From contig JAAMXY010000998.1 of the NCBI GenBank assembly GCA_019677205.1, forward strand, positions 1 to 39,248: a DNA stretch of 39,248 nt. Reading direction: 5' to 3'. The position numbers and the translations under genes are program-made. The notes under the pieces were generated by a model, which saw nothing but the letters and a program-made list of their open reading frames with translations, had not been told where the DNA came from and made no database searches. The stretch comes from Pinguiococcus pyrenoidosus. Its lineage: Eukaryota > Sar > Pinguiophyceae > Pinguiochrysidales > Pinguiochrysidaceae. Positions 1-8,714 of the stretch are shown here, in pieces. Each line of letters opens with the position of its first letter. Position 1 is the first letter of the stretch.

Positions 1-70
1 CGCGGCGAACGAGGCGCTGCGGTCCAAGATTGCGGCCAAGTACAACTTGACACGCCGAGGGACAAACTGA
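1..70 (+). CDS. 3' end of an unidentified gene (partial)
   Basis: Frame 2 from the window edge is open for 22 codons and ends at TGA 68-70. The tail is basic and ends KYNLTRRGTN. I do not recognise the family. The piece is too short to prove coding. It is reported because the composition looks protein-like and a 7-bp satellite follows within 50 bp, as expected outside a coding region. It could be chance. Confidence 0.25.
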   Translation, partial: AANEALRSKIAAKYNLTRRGTN

Positions 71-701
71 GCCTGTACATAACCGGACGCCAGGCTTATG
101 GCGGTCTGCCGGATGTCCCGAGTCCCGAGTCCCAATTCCCGAGTCCCGAGGCCCGAGTCCCGAGGCCCGAGGCCCGAGTCCCGAGGCCCGATTGCCAGTT
201 CCCGAATGTCGGTGGATTCTCGCGTTGGGATGGAGGAGGTGGGGTGGAGGGGAAAGACGGTGGAGGAGTGGCATCAAACGAAAGAACGACAGCATGAATG
301 GACGCGCCTGTATAGGTCCGCGCTTCCTCGGCGGCATGCATTTTGGACCAGGACATACTTCGTGGATGTGCATCTGTATGTGTCCCCGCAGATCGCATGC
401 GTTTTGAAGAACGGCGGGCACTTGGAAGCGCCGCGGTACATGACCTAGCGAGGCATGCATTTTGGAACTGAGCGAGTACGACGAAGATGAAAGCATTGAA
501 TTTTACACATGTGCAAGGAAGTTGCCGAACTCTAGAAGCTGCCATCCCCTTTCCTTCGCAAACACGGGGCCTTCAGGCCGCGGAGAGAAACTGGTGAAGA
601 GAAACTACAATATGTACCAGTGCTGCACATGGCCACACTATCTACAGAAACACGAGGGGGGAAAACCAAACCCACGAGGACGGTCCCGGAGCGCAGCGGC
701 G
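71..701. other. intergenic, 630 bp, with a 7-bp satellite
   Basis: No convincing gene here. It holds the CCCGAGT/CCCGAGG satellite at 117-192 and a 15-bp direct repeat, GGCATGCATTTTGGA, near 332 and 452. The right part is probably the 3' UTR of the minus-strand hydrolase that ends at 702. Confidence 0.5.
117..192. repeat. 7-bp tandem repeat (CCCGAGT/CCCGAGG)
   Basis: About eleven copies of a heptamer, CCCGAGT alternating with CCCGAGG, with two degenerate copies (CCCAATT, CCCGATT). The unit length is not a codon multiple, so an open frame through it is a by-product. It is not a telomere type such as CCCTAA. Confidence 0.85.
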
Positions 702-3608
702 CTATGCGCTGACCGCTTTCGTCGCGTCCTCCGCCTTCGTCTCGGACCGCGCAAAGTTTGCCGTAAACATCTCCTCTATCGCGGCTCGTGCGGACGAGAC
801 GAGGCGCTTGTCCAGAACTGGCATGGCGGACGGTTCGGTGCTCTTCGCTGCCGACGCGTCGGTCCAAACCTGCGTTATCTCCGAGAGCACGATCTCTCGG
901 TTGACCTCCTTCTCGAAGAGCCAGTCTCCGTGACCGCACTTCTCAATCACTCTGGCTCCCACGAAGCTGTTCGACTTGCCCACGCGGCTTTCGTGGCGCT
1001 CGATGTGCTCGGCCACGGCGGCACTCGGAACGATACGATCGTCTTCGCTCAAGATCACCCTCGTGGGGATCTCGAGCCGCTGGAGGTCCTGCGCCCAGAT
1101 GGCCGAGCTGCCCCACCAGAAGCCGCGAAGACAGGCGTGCGCGGCGAAAAGCTCGGTGGCGACCAAGTCCGCCACGCCCTTGAAGCTAAGCGGGTTCGTC
1201 CGGATGTTCTTTCTATAGTTGAAGCTTCTGCACACGTTCGGTAGATTCAGTTGGAAGGTGATGGGATCCAAGAAGACGTTTCCCAAGACGATCTCCGGCA
1301 GGCCTTGCGAAACCCAGCTCAGCGTCAGCGAGCCGAAGCTGTGCCCAACGAAGACAGCCGGGCCCAGGCTGAGCTGCTCGAGCAGCGTCGCAATGGCCAG
1401 GACGACGTCTGCCGCCTTGGGCACCGACGGATTCACGTGCAGGCTGATGTGTGGCTGCTCAATGGCGATCACGGGGCAGCCGAGCCTGCTGTTCAGCTCG
1501 CTGACCATCTCGGTGTACGCGGGGAGGCCCCCGACGCCGTGCATGAACACGATGGGCGGGCCAACGCCGGGCTTGTACCAGTACCGGAAGCTCTGCTTGC
1601 CATCGCTGCCCTCCATCTGCAGTGTGTAGCGCTTGAAGCCCTCCCTCGCGAACAGTCTCCACATGTAGGACTGCAGCACACCCTGCGTCGCCGCATAGAA
1701 CGCCAGGGGCTTGTGGCGCCACCGGAGCGGTTCGATGCTGGAACGGATGCACGGAGCGGGCTCCTGACCCGCCTCGCGCTGCACGAAGCGGTGGTCGCTC
1801 ACATCCTCCAGGTCCTTCACGGCCTTGTCGATGTTTCGAAGCTGGCTGCGGTCGAGGAACTTCGACTGCTTGCCATACACGCCCCAACACAGGAACTCCG
1901 TGATGTCCTCCTTCGTGATGTCCTCAAACGTCGTGTCGTAGAACCAGCCGGAAATGAATTGCTTGACATCTGGAGACTCCTGCAAGGCAAGGTCCCACGC
2001 GTCATTCCAGTTCCGTGCCCGGACCTTTCCGCGCTGGGTGAGCGTGTCGCGGAGATTCTGAAACAGCGCCACGCCTTCGGGAATGAACCTCGGCGCCCAC
2101 AGGAACTCCTCGGTCGCGCCGTCCCCCGGCGCTGCTGCGCCCTCGCCGTCCTTTTGCATCGCGTCTGCCACAAGCGCTTCCAGGCTATCAGCCTGCTTCA
2201 CGGCATCTGCGGCGCCGCCTCGCGGTGCAACTGGCAGGGGGCTGATCGTGGCGTTGATGCTGGGATTCTGCTTCCGGCGTGCTGCGGCGAGCGTCGGGTC
2301 CAGCGTGGCGGGGTCGAGCGGCTTCCCAAGCACGTACTTGGCGAGTACGACGCAGGTGGCAGCGAACAAGGTCTCGGCTCCGGTGTACACGAGCAGAGGC
2401 AGCGCCGAGCCGGTGGCGACGGAGAAGCCCGCACCGACGCTCAGGCCAATCGCCCACGCCAGCACCTCCGACGAGTAGACGTAGTCCACGATCTCCGTGA
2501 AAAGGCTGCTCTCCGAGAAGGGTCCCATGCTCGGGATGAGCCCTTGCTCCGCCTCCGCGGCGATCCCGAGGTCCTCGAACATGATGGACACCGAAGGCGC
2601 CGCCATCTCCGGCACGCCGAAGCGGGAAACGCTCTGGTTGAAGGCATAGCTAAGCCCCGTGGTGACGCCCAGGCCGATGGAGTAGTTGTACATCGCAGAG
2701 AGCATGTCGGTGCGGCTCCTCTCCTGCTTGACCGGCGGCACGTCGGCTTCGCCGAATGCGAACTTGTACGCGACGGACCTCGCTTCGTCTACGGTGCCCA
2801 TGACTTTTCGCAGCACCGTGTCGACGGCTTCTCGGTAGCCCATGAGGGACCAGTCGGGGCCATCGCCTTGCTGCTGCTCCTTCACGAGGCCCAGGAGCGT
2901 CTCGGTGGACGGATACATGAACTGCTGCGCCGCGCTCTTCGGGTCCGTCGGGAGGCTCCAGTCCGCCACGGACACCTCGGAAATCAGCTGCGAGAGCCTC
3001 GTGCTCTTGCCGATCTCGGCCACCCGGTCCCAGATCATGTGGTAGGCACTCAGGTCCGTGCTGGCCTTGCTTTCCTTGCTCGCGCGCCCGAGTTCGGCGG
3101 CGGGGTACAGGCTCTTCAGCGCTTCGAAGGCCTTCTCAGTGGCGTTCTCGGCCAGGAGAATTCCGAGGCCCAGGCCGAACTCGTACCCGGACACCAGCCC
3201 GCCCGCATTTTCGATGGGATCGCCTTTCGGCGGCTCTTTTACCGCGCGAGAGGCCCCTTTCTTCACCACTCGCTTCGTGGTGCCATCGCTGCGGTACAGT
3301 TTCACGATCTTCGTGAGCACGTGTCCAGCGCTCGCGCCGTACGACTCGCTGCTCTTCTGCTCGACCGGAGAAGTCGAGCTGCCAAACCAGCGCCAGGATG
3401 CCGTCGGAGTCGCTTTCGGGTCCGCGGCGGCGCTCTCTTCCTCGACACCGATGCGGCGCCGCGGCCGCGGCCAGCGCAGAACTGCGTTCTTGGCCTTGGG
3501 CGAGATCTGACTGAAGCCACCCCGTAGCTTGAGGAATTTGGAGGTCGGCGCGACGGCGAAAGCCCCCGGAAAGAGCAGAAGAAGCGGCAGAAGCGTCTTC
3601 AAGTGCAT
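702..3608 (-). CDS. large alpha/beta hydrolase with plastid-type N-terminal leader
   Basis: A single-exon, 968-residue protein from ATG 3608. The N-terminus is a signal peptide (MHLKTLLPLLLLFPGAFA) followed by VAP and LRGG, resembling the bipartite plastid leaders of algae with complex red plastids. Residues about 40-530 match no family I know. They contain glycine/alanine-rich hydrophobic stretches near 300-330 and 385-440 that could be membrane segments. From about residue 545 there is a block with FISGWF and hydrophobic motifs. An alpha/beta hydrolase domain then carries FMHGVGG (oxyanion region), the nucleophile elbow GHSFGS (Ser757), an acid in SEDDRIVP (about Asp857) and the histidine in CGHGDW (about His893). 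The triad looks complete, so an active esterase or lipase-like enzyme is likely. Substrate unknown. The antisense frame is open only because of composition. Confidence 0.88.
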   Translation of the reverse strand: MHLKTLLPLLLLFPGAFAVAPTSKFLKLRGGFSQISPKAKNAVLRWPRPRRRIGVEEESAAADPKATPTASWRWFGSSTSPVEQKSSESYGASAGHVLTKIVKLYRSDGTTKRVVKKGASRAVKEPPKGDPIENAGGLVSGYEFGLGLGILLAENATEKAFEALKSLYPAAELGRASKESKASTDLSAYHMIWDRVAEIGKSTRLSQLISEVSVADWSLPTDPKSAAQQFMYPSTETLLGLVKEQQQGDGPDWSLMGYREAVDTVLRKVMGTVDEARSVAYKFAFGEADVPPVKQERSRTDMLSAMYNYSIGLGVTTGLSYAFNQSVSRFGVPEMAAPSVSIMFEDLGIAAEAEQGLIPSMGPFSESSLFTEIVDYVYSSEVLAWAIGLSVGAGFSVATGSALPLLVYTGAETLFAATCVVLAKYVLGKPLDPATLDPTLAAARRKQNPSINATISPLPVAPRGGAADAVKQADSLEALVADAMQKDGEGAAAPGDGATEEFLWAPRFIPEGVALFQNLRDTLTQRGKVRARNWNDAWDLALQESPDVKQFISGWFYDTTFEDITKEDITEFLCWGVYGKQSKFLDRSQLRNIDKAVKDLEDVSDHRFVQREAGQEPAPCIRSSIEPLRWRHKPLAFYAATQGVLQSYMWRLFAREGFKRYTLQMEGSDGKQSFRYWYKPGVGPPIVFMHGVGGLPAYTEMVSELNSRLGCPVIAIEQPHISLHVNPSVPKAADVVLAIATLLEQLSLGPAVFVGHSFGSLTLSWVSQGLPEIVLGNVFLDPITFQLNLPNVCRSFNYRKNIRTNPLSFKGVADLVATELFAAHACLRGFWWGSSAIWAQDLQRLEIPTRVILSEDDRIVPSAAVAEHIERHESRVGKSNSFVGARVIEKCGHGDWLFEKEVNREIVLSEITQVWTDASAAKSTEPSAMPVLDKRLVSSARAAIEEMFTANFARSETKAEDATKAVSA

Positions 3609-4235
3609 TTGTGTACTTCAGAGAAGGGAAACGCACGTCGTCTCGGTCCGCTCGCGGGCCGCTGCTGGCAAAGGAGAGGAAACAAGACGCCTCGCTCCTC
3701 TACTGCGCACGAGACATGTCCAGACAAAGATTCAAACTGCGCCGGACGACCGGTGATGCGGCGATTTTGGCGCGCTTTTCCTCCGTCGTCAGCTCAAACG
3801 AACCAAGAAGAGTTTGGATAGTGGGCCCTTTGACATGGGTGAATAGGGGAAACATCGGATGTAAGGGATTGGTGCGAGGGGGAGTTGGACTTGTTCTTGA
3901 CCAATGAATGCTGCGGCGTACTTGATTTTGAGGTCCGGTTTCTCCGTCGATACGTGCGTACAACCTTGGAAGAATTCCGGACAGAGGAGAAACTCTCAAC
4001 GGAAGACTTTTTCGGAACGCTCCGGAGCGCAGCGAAGTTCGCTGCTTTCGCGCCACAACTTTGGCGCCATTTTCCCGCCTTTTTCCCCTCAGATCTCACT
4101 CAAATTCCCCGCGGACCCCGTAGTTTTTCCCCAAATTGGGACCGACGTCGATGAACGCCTGAGGTCCAAAACAGCTGAAAGAACCTCGCGCCTCAGGCTG
4201 GGATACGCACTGCCTCGGAAGCCTTGTTCGCGCCC
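3609..4235. other. divergent intergenic region, 627 bp
   Basis: It lies between the start of the minus-strand hydrolase and the start of the plus-strand membrane protein, so it should hold both promoters and 5' UTRs. I see no TATA box, RNA gene or coding signal that I can defend. Confidence 0.5.
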
Positions 4236-5003
4236 ATGTTCGACTCCGGCGCCACAGTGGACAGCCCAGCTTGGGCGCAGGAGGGCGCAAGCGAAGAAGC
4301 GGATGGAGGAGTCCTGTCTCCGATGGTCGGCGCGTCCGCAGAGGGCTCCGGAGAGGCAGACTCGCAGACTTGGGCCGGCCAGAGCAGCGAAGAGGCCGAA
4401 GACGCCAACCTGCCGCCCTGGATGAGCGCGCCTGCGCCGGAGAATGGCGCTGCGAAGCATCAGAAGCCTCCGAGAGGGGCGTGGGAGCCATCTTGGGCGC
4501 GCTCCGGAGAGGCGGACGACGTGGAAGGCGCGGCGCCCATGCGTCGGCCCCTCTTGGGAGATGGCTACGACGCTGCGGACCCGATCTGCTGCTGCTTCAC
4601 CGCCAAGCACCTCCTGGTGCCCCTCCTGGGCCTGGCTGCGATTCTGGCACTGACCGCCGCGGTGGTGGTGCTGGTGCAGCCCTGCCCGACGCAAGACAGG
4701 ATGCCCAAGACGTTTATCTTGAAGGTGGCCGTCTACTTCCTGGAAGCCGTCGCGGCCAGCCTTTTCTGCCGCCTGGTCATGAGCAACAACGCCCCTATCG
4801 CCTTCGGCATGCTCTTCTCGCTTCTGGCGGCCGTGGGGCATGTCATTGTGGCCATTACGGACGCCGTCTCCATCGTGGAATCGTCCGACGCTTGCGACTC
4901 GCCCGCGATTCCCTTCTTCTGGGTGCCGACCGTGTCGGCGGTAACCTGCGTGCCGTGGGCGCTCTGCGTTTGGCTCTTTCTGCGACTGTACCGAGATTTG
5001 TAA
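4236..5003 (+). CDS. four-helix integral membrane protein, unknown family
   Basis: A 255-residue protein from ATG 4236. The frame extends upstream only to a TTG, which is not a eukaryotic start. Residues 1-115 are acidic, serine/alanine-rich and probably disordered and cytosolic, with three short Trp-containing motifs (PAWAQ, QTWAGQ, PPWMS). A cysteine cluster (ICCCF) sits just before four hydrophobic helices at about 126-147, 160-178, 188-208 and 226-248. The loop between helices 3 and 4 has a cysteine and acidic residues. The layout resembles small tetra-span proteins, but no family motif is clear. A 355-residue open frame on the other strand overlaps it. I prefer this strand because of the clean hydrophobic segmentation. 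Confidence 0.7.
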   Translation: MFDSGATVDSPAWAQEGASEEADGGVLSPMVGASAEGSGEADSQTWAGQSSEEAEDANLPPWMSAPAPENGAAKHQKPPRGAWEPSWARSGEADDVEGAAPMRRPLLGDGYDAADPICCCFTAKHLLVPLLGLAAILALTAAVVVLVQPCPTQDRMPKTFILKVAVYFLEAVAASLFCRLVMSNNAPIAFGMLFSLLAAVGHVIVAITDAVSIVESSDACDSPAIPFFWVPTVSAVTCVPWALCVWLFLRLYRDL

Positions 5004-5809
5004 CGACCGGTGGGCGGTGGAAACGATGGGCGAGACAAGCATCCGTAAAAGCGCGTCTAGCAGAATTGGCGCAAGGCCCGGGGAGCTGGAGGCGATCATA
5101 GAGACGCAAGCGTATAATGTCGGTTCGCGCTTCAGAACGTAAGACACAACTTGCAAGAGGATCGAGTGCCCCTTTCAAAGCCTCGACAACTTCCGTGATA
5201 CGTTGGGATAGAGAATGAGACGGCGAAGAAACGCCGACAACAAGCGATTTCGAGGCCATGGCCACCGGAGGGAAGGCTCCAGAATTTGGAGCGTGTGGGC
5301 GGTTTGCCTTCGTTTTGGGGGGGGGAAGCGCCAAGGCCATGCGCGAGTGGGCGCTCGAAGAAGATGATATAACATTAGATTGATCTCGTGGTCGCCACGC
5401 TTCTGAAGGGCGTTTCCCTTGTCACAAAGTGCACCATCCGCACCGAGTACGTCAAGTGAAGACGCCTCTCCTCCTTCTCCTCCTTCTCCTCCTTCAGCAC
5501 CCGCACCCGCACCAGCACCGGCAACAACAACAACATCAACGACTTGCCACCTCAGCACACCTTCGCGACGAAGATGGCACAACGACCAAGGAGGTACCCC
5601 TCCCAAGCTTGCGATCACCTGCAGCAACCGCGGCAGCAGCAAACACGGCTCCAGAACGCCAAAGATCCCGCGCGTGACAGACAGACCTCCGTCGAAACAG
5701 AACTCTTTTGTTGACAACGGCGCAACTCTCACGAAACGCCGCATCGTCACCCCGCGCGCCTCTCGTCCCACCGCTTTGTGCTTCGGCTGCCCGCGCCCGA
5801 GCGAGAAGC
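5004..5809. other. intergenic / 5' leader of the PDZ gene
   Basis: An 806-bp stretch between two plus-strand genes. It holds a pyrimidine-rich CTCCTT run followed by CACCCG and CAA triplets (about 5463-5545). The frame of the downstream gene's second exon is open through it, but there is no ATG before 5810, so I treat it as untranslated. Confidence 0.5.
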
Positions 5810-8286
5810 ATGGCCGCGCGGCGCCAGTCCGACGACATCACCGTCGAAATCGAGCCTCCCAAGGCCGGCGCCTCGGCGCCCGCGGCGCCACAGCGCCTGG
5901 AAGTCACCATGGAGGCGGAGAAGCTGGGCATCAAGTTCCAGAGAGACGCGCAAGGCGCGGTGGTGCGGGGGTTAACCGCGGTGAGCGTCGCGTTCCGTCG
6001 GTGGTGGCGCAGAAGCCACTGAACTCCTTGGGCTTTTCCCCGCAGGGCGGCGCCGCCGAGAGCTTAGGAGTGGCCATTCCGGTCGGAACGCGCCTGGCGG
6101 CGGTCAACGGCGCGAGCATGAGCGGGCGCAACTACGACGACGTGTTGGCCGCCATCAAGGCGGCGTCGCGGCCCGTCACGCTGGCCTTCGAGACGGCCGC
6201 GGGAAGGGCGGCCAGCGACGAGAGCAAGGCGCACAGGGACCTGGCCAAGCTGCGAGAGGTGCTGCCGCCCAGCGAGGGCCCGGCGGGAGTGGCTGGCGGC
6301 CTGGCCGACATGGTGTCGCCCACGCGGCGACAAACGGTGGCCAAGGTGGACGGCTTCCCCGAGCAGAGCGGCGCCGCGGAGGGCTTGGCGGCGCCGCTGC
6401 CGAGGCAGAAGGTCGAGCTGGAGGACTTCGAGCCGGAGGTGGTGACGCAGGCTCGAGGGGGCATTCCTCGGCGGAGAGAGCTGGTGCAGGAGGCCAAGCT
6501 GGTGCCGGCCAAGGAGCCCAGTCCGCAGGCGGCCGGCTGGGGCAGCTGGTTCTTCGGCGGCGGCAGGAAGCAGGACGCCGCCCCGGCTGGTGACCCGGGC
6601 CACGGCGCGGCGTCGGGCCCTGCTGGCCTTCCAGGTGAGCCGCTCGGAGAGCTGTACGTGTCCGGGTCGTCGAGAGATCCGACCCCACGAGCTAGACCTG
6701 CGTCTGGCACCCTGTCTCCCGGCCAGCGCGCTCACCTGCGTACGCTGGACTCTCCCAAAGACTCCGATGACCTGCACGACGCCAGAGGAGCGCAGGATGG
6801 ACACGGCCCCATGGCCAGCTCGGAGGACGACGAAGACTACTCCGATGACGACTACAGCGAGTACAGCGACTCGGACTACAGCGACGCCGAAGCCGTGAAC
6901 ATGAGCGAGAAGGACCAGGACGCCGACCGTCCCCGATGGGTGTACCTGCTCAAGCCGTCCCGCGCGGAGATGCTCGTGGAGGGCCCCAACCGGAGAGAAG
7001 GGCACCACCTGGACCAGCACTACCAGTACGTCCGACGAATGGCGCGCAAGGGAGTCGTCGAGTTCGCCGGCGCCACGCTAAACGCGGACGGGAGCGCCTT
7101 CGGCCTCGTCATGTTCGCCGCGGACGGAGAGGACGCAGCCCTGCGGTTCCTCTCACGCGACCCTGCAGTGCGCTCGGGAGTGCTCATGACGAAGCTTTTC
7201 CCTTTCCAGGTCACCATCCAGACGGCCGATCCCGATGCGAGCGGCCACGAGCCCGTCCCAGCGGTACCTCCCGCCATCGCGGGGGCGCTCGCAGGCCCGT
7301 CCGCCGCGGGCAGGATGACTGGCGCCGGAGTGAAGGGCAGGGATGGCATCGAGATCCAGACGGCGCCTGGCAGCAGAGTGGCGCTCCAGGGTGCAGGTGG
7401 CGCCGCTGGCGCCGCGTCGGAGCAGTACGCGGGCTCCACCGCGGCCATCCTCCAGCACCAGCTGGATGAGGCGCTCAGCCGCCTCGACGACGCCACGGAG
7501 AAGGTCACGTACCTCGGAGTGGACAATGCGAATCTCGAGCGCCGCCTGAGCGAGTTGGAGGATCAGCTGCAGGACGCCCTCAGCCGCGTCGAGACGGCGG
7601 AAGCCGTGGGCGCGGAGCGAGCCACGCAGACGCTGAAGCAGGAGCTCAAGAAAGAGGCGCAAGGAGAGATGAAGGAGGCCATCAACGCTCTGCGAAGCAT
7701 GCTGATGGCGTCCAAGGTGGAAGTCAGCGACTTGCAGGCGGAGAACCGGGAGCTTCGGGAGTACATCGACAGCGGCCAGGCGGCCGCGGTCCAGCTCAGC
7801 ATGGGAGACGGCTCGGCAGGTGGCAACGCCCAGTTCCTCAAGCAGCGCGTCCTGGAGGCGCAAGGCCTGCGAAGGGCTGCAGAGGAGGCGCGCCAAAGCC
7901 TCTTGGAAGATGCAAAGATGGTGTTCAATCTCCTCAGCGACCACGGCAATGCGGCGGCCGAGCTGGAGAAGGAGGCGAACGCCCACTACAAGCTGCTGGC
8001 CGGCGTCCTGTCCGGAGAGGAGCGGCGTTTGAAAGACCTGCCCAAGTCGGTGGCGACCGTGACGGAGACGGTGTCCAAGCCGTCCGCGCTTGCCTTGTCC
8101 CATGAGGAGCTCCTGGGGGGAAAGAAGCCGTCGATGACCGGGGTCGCGAATCCTCTCGATCAAGGGTCCAACTTCTTCTACGACGAAGCGGCTTCGGCAG
8201 GCACGGAGCAGATGCGCGTGGAGGGTGTCGCTGCGCAGATACCAGGTGCCGTGAAGAAGACGCAGGGCGCGCCACCGCCCCTGTGA
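5810..8286 (+). CDS. PDZ - YCII - coiled-coil protein
   Basis: Exons 5810-5980 and 6046-8286, joined by a 65-bp phase-0 GTGAGC...CAG intron, give 803 residues. ATG 5810 is the first in-frame ATG. The intron splits a PDZ domain (about 28-108): LGIKFQRD before it, GGAAESLGVAIPVGTRLAAVNG after it. A disordered linker follows, with a very acidic Asp/Ser/Tyr stretch at about 316-340. Residues about 353-448 look like a YCII (DABB-type) domain: HHLDQHYQYVRRMARKG, AGATLNADG, then a DPAVRSGV motif before a hydrophobic strand. Residues about 520-640 are heptad coiled coil and a second helical block follows to about 720. It is probably a scaffold. What YCII does here is unknown. Neither domain is usual with the other. 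Confidence 0.85.
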
Positions 8287-8714
8287 TGCCTAAAGAAAGC
8301 ATTCCTTGTTCCCCTGCATTCTCTGGCGGCCGTTCTCGCCGCTACCGCTTTGTACACCACCGAGCTGATCGATGCCATGCTGATGATAGTTGCCTAATCC
8401 TGTAAAATGCTATCGAGGAAGGCGTCGAACGCCGGCTCATTGATGCCGATCCCGGATGCTGCAGCGTTGCCCATGCCCGCTCCTCCCTCCTCGCCCCGCT
8501 CTCCAGCAGCCAGGGCATATAGCTCCGGCTCGGGCGACGCTGCACGCAGCTGCTGTGCGCCGTTCTGATCCTCTGTCCGTGCAAAGGATCCTTGTGACGG
8601 GCCGTGGGCACCATACTCCGCGTGTGAGGGTGGGGTTGCAAACAGCGGCGCTAAAAGGACGACGAGACGCTCGTTGGATAACGTTTCCCCAGTTCAGCTA
8701 CGCGTTGAGAATGT
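8287..8714. other. convergent intergenic region, 428 bp
   Basis: It lies between the stop of the PDZ gene (+) and the stop of the SIZ gene (-), so it holds two 3' UTRs. No further gene or repeat is seen. Confidence 0.5.

Noticed and set aside
1251..3527. 758-codon plus-strand open frame
   Set aside because: Antisense to the alpha/beta hydrolase; Arg/His-rich, no ATG-led domain or motif. It is open because of high GC.
4089..5156. 355-codon minus-strand open frame
   Set aside because: It overlaps the four-helix membrane protein, whose hydrophobic segmentation is far more protein-like. The antisense product is low-complexity.
6635..6795. GTGAGC donor and CAG acceptor inside PDZ gene exon 2
   Set aside because: Removing 161 nt would break the frame, which is open and continues into the YCII domain.
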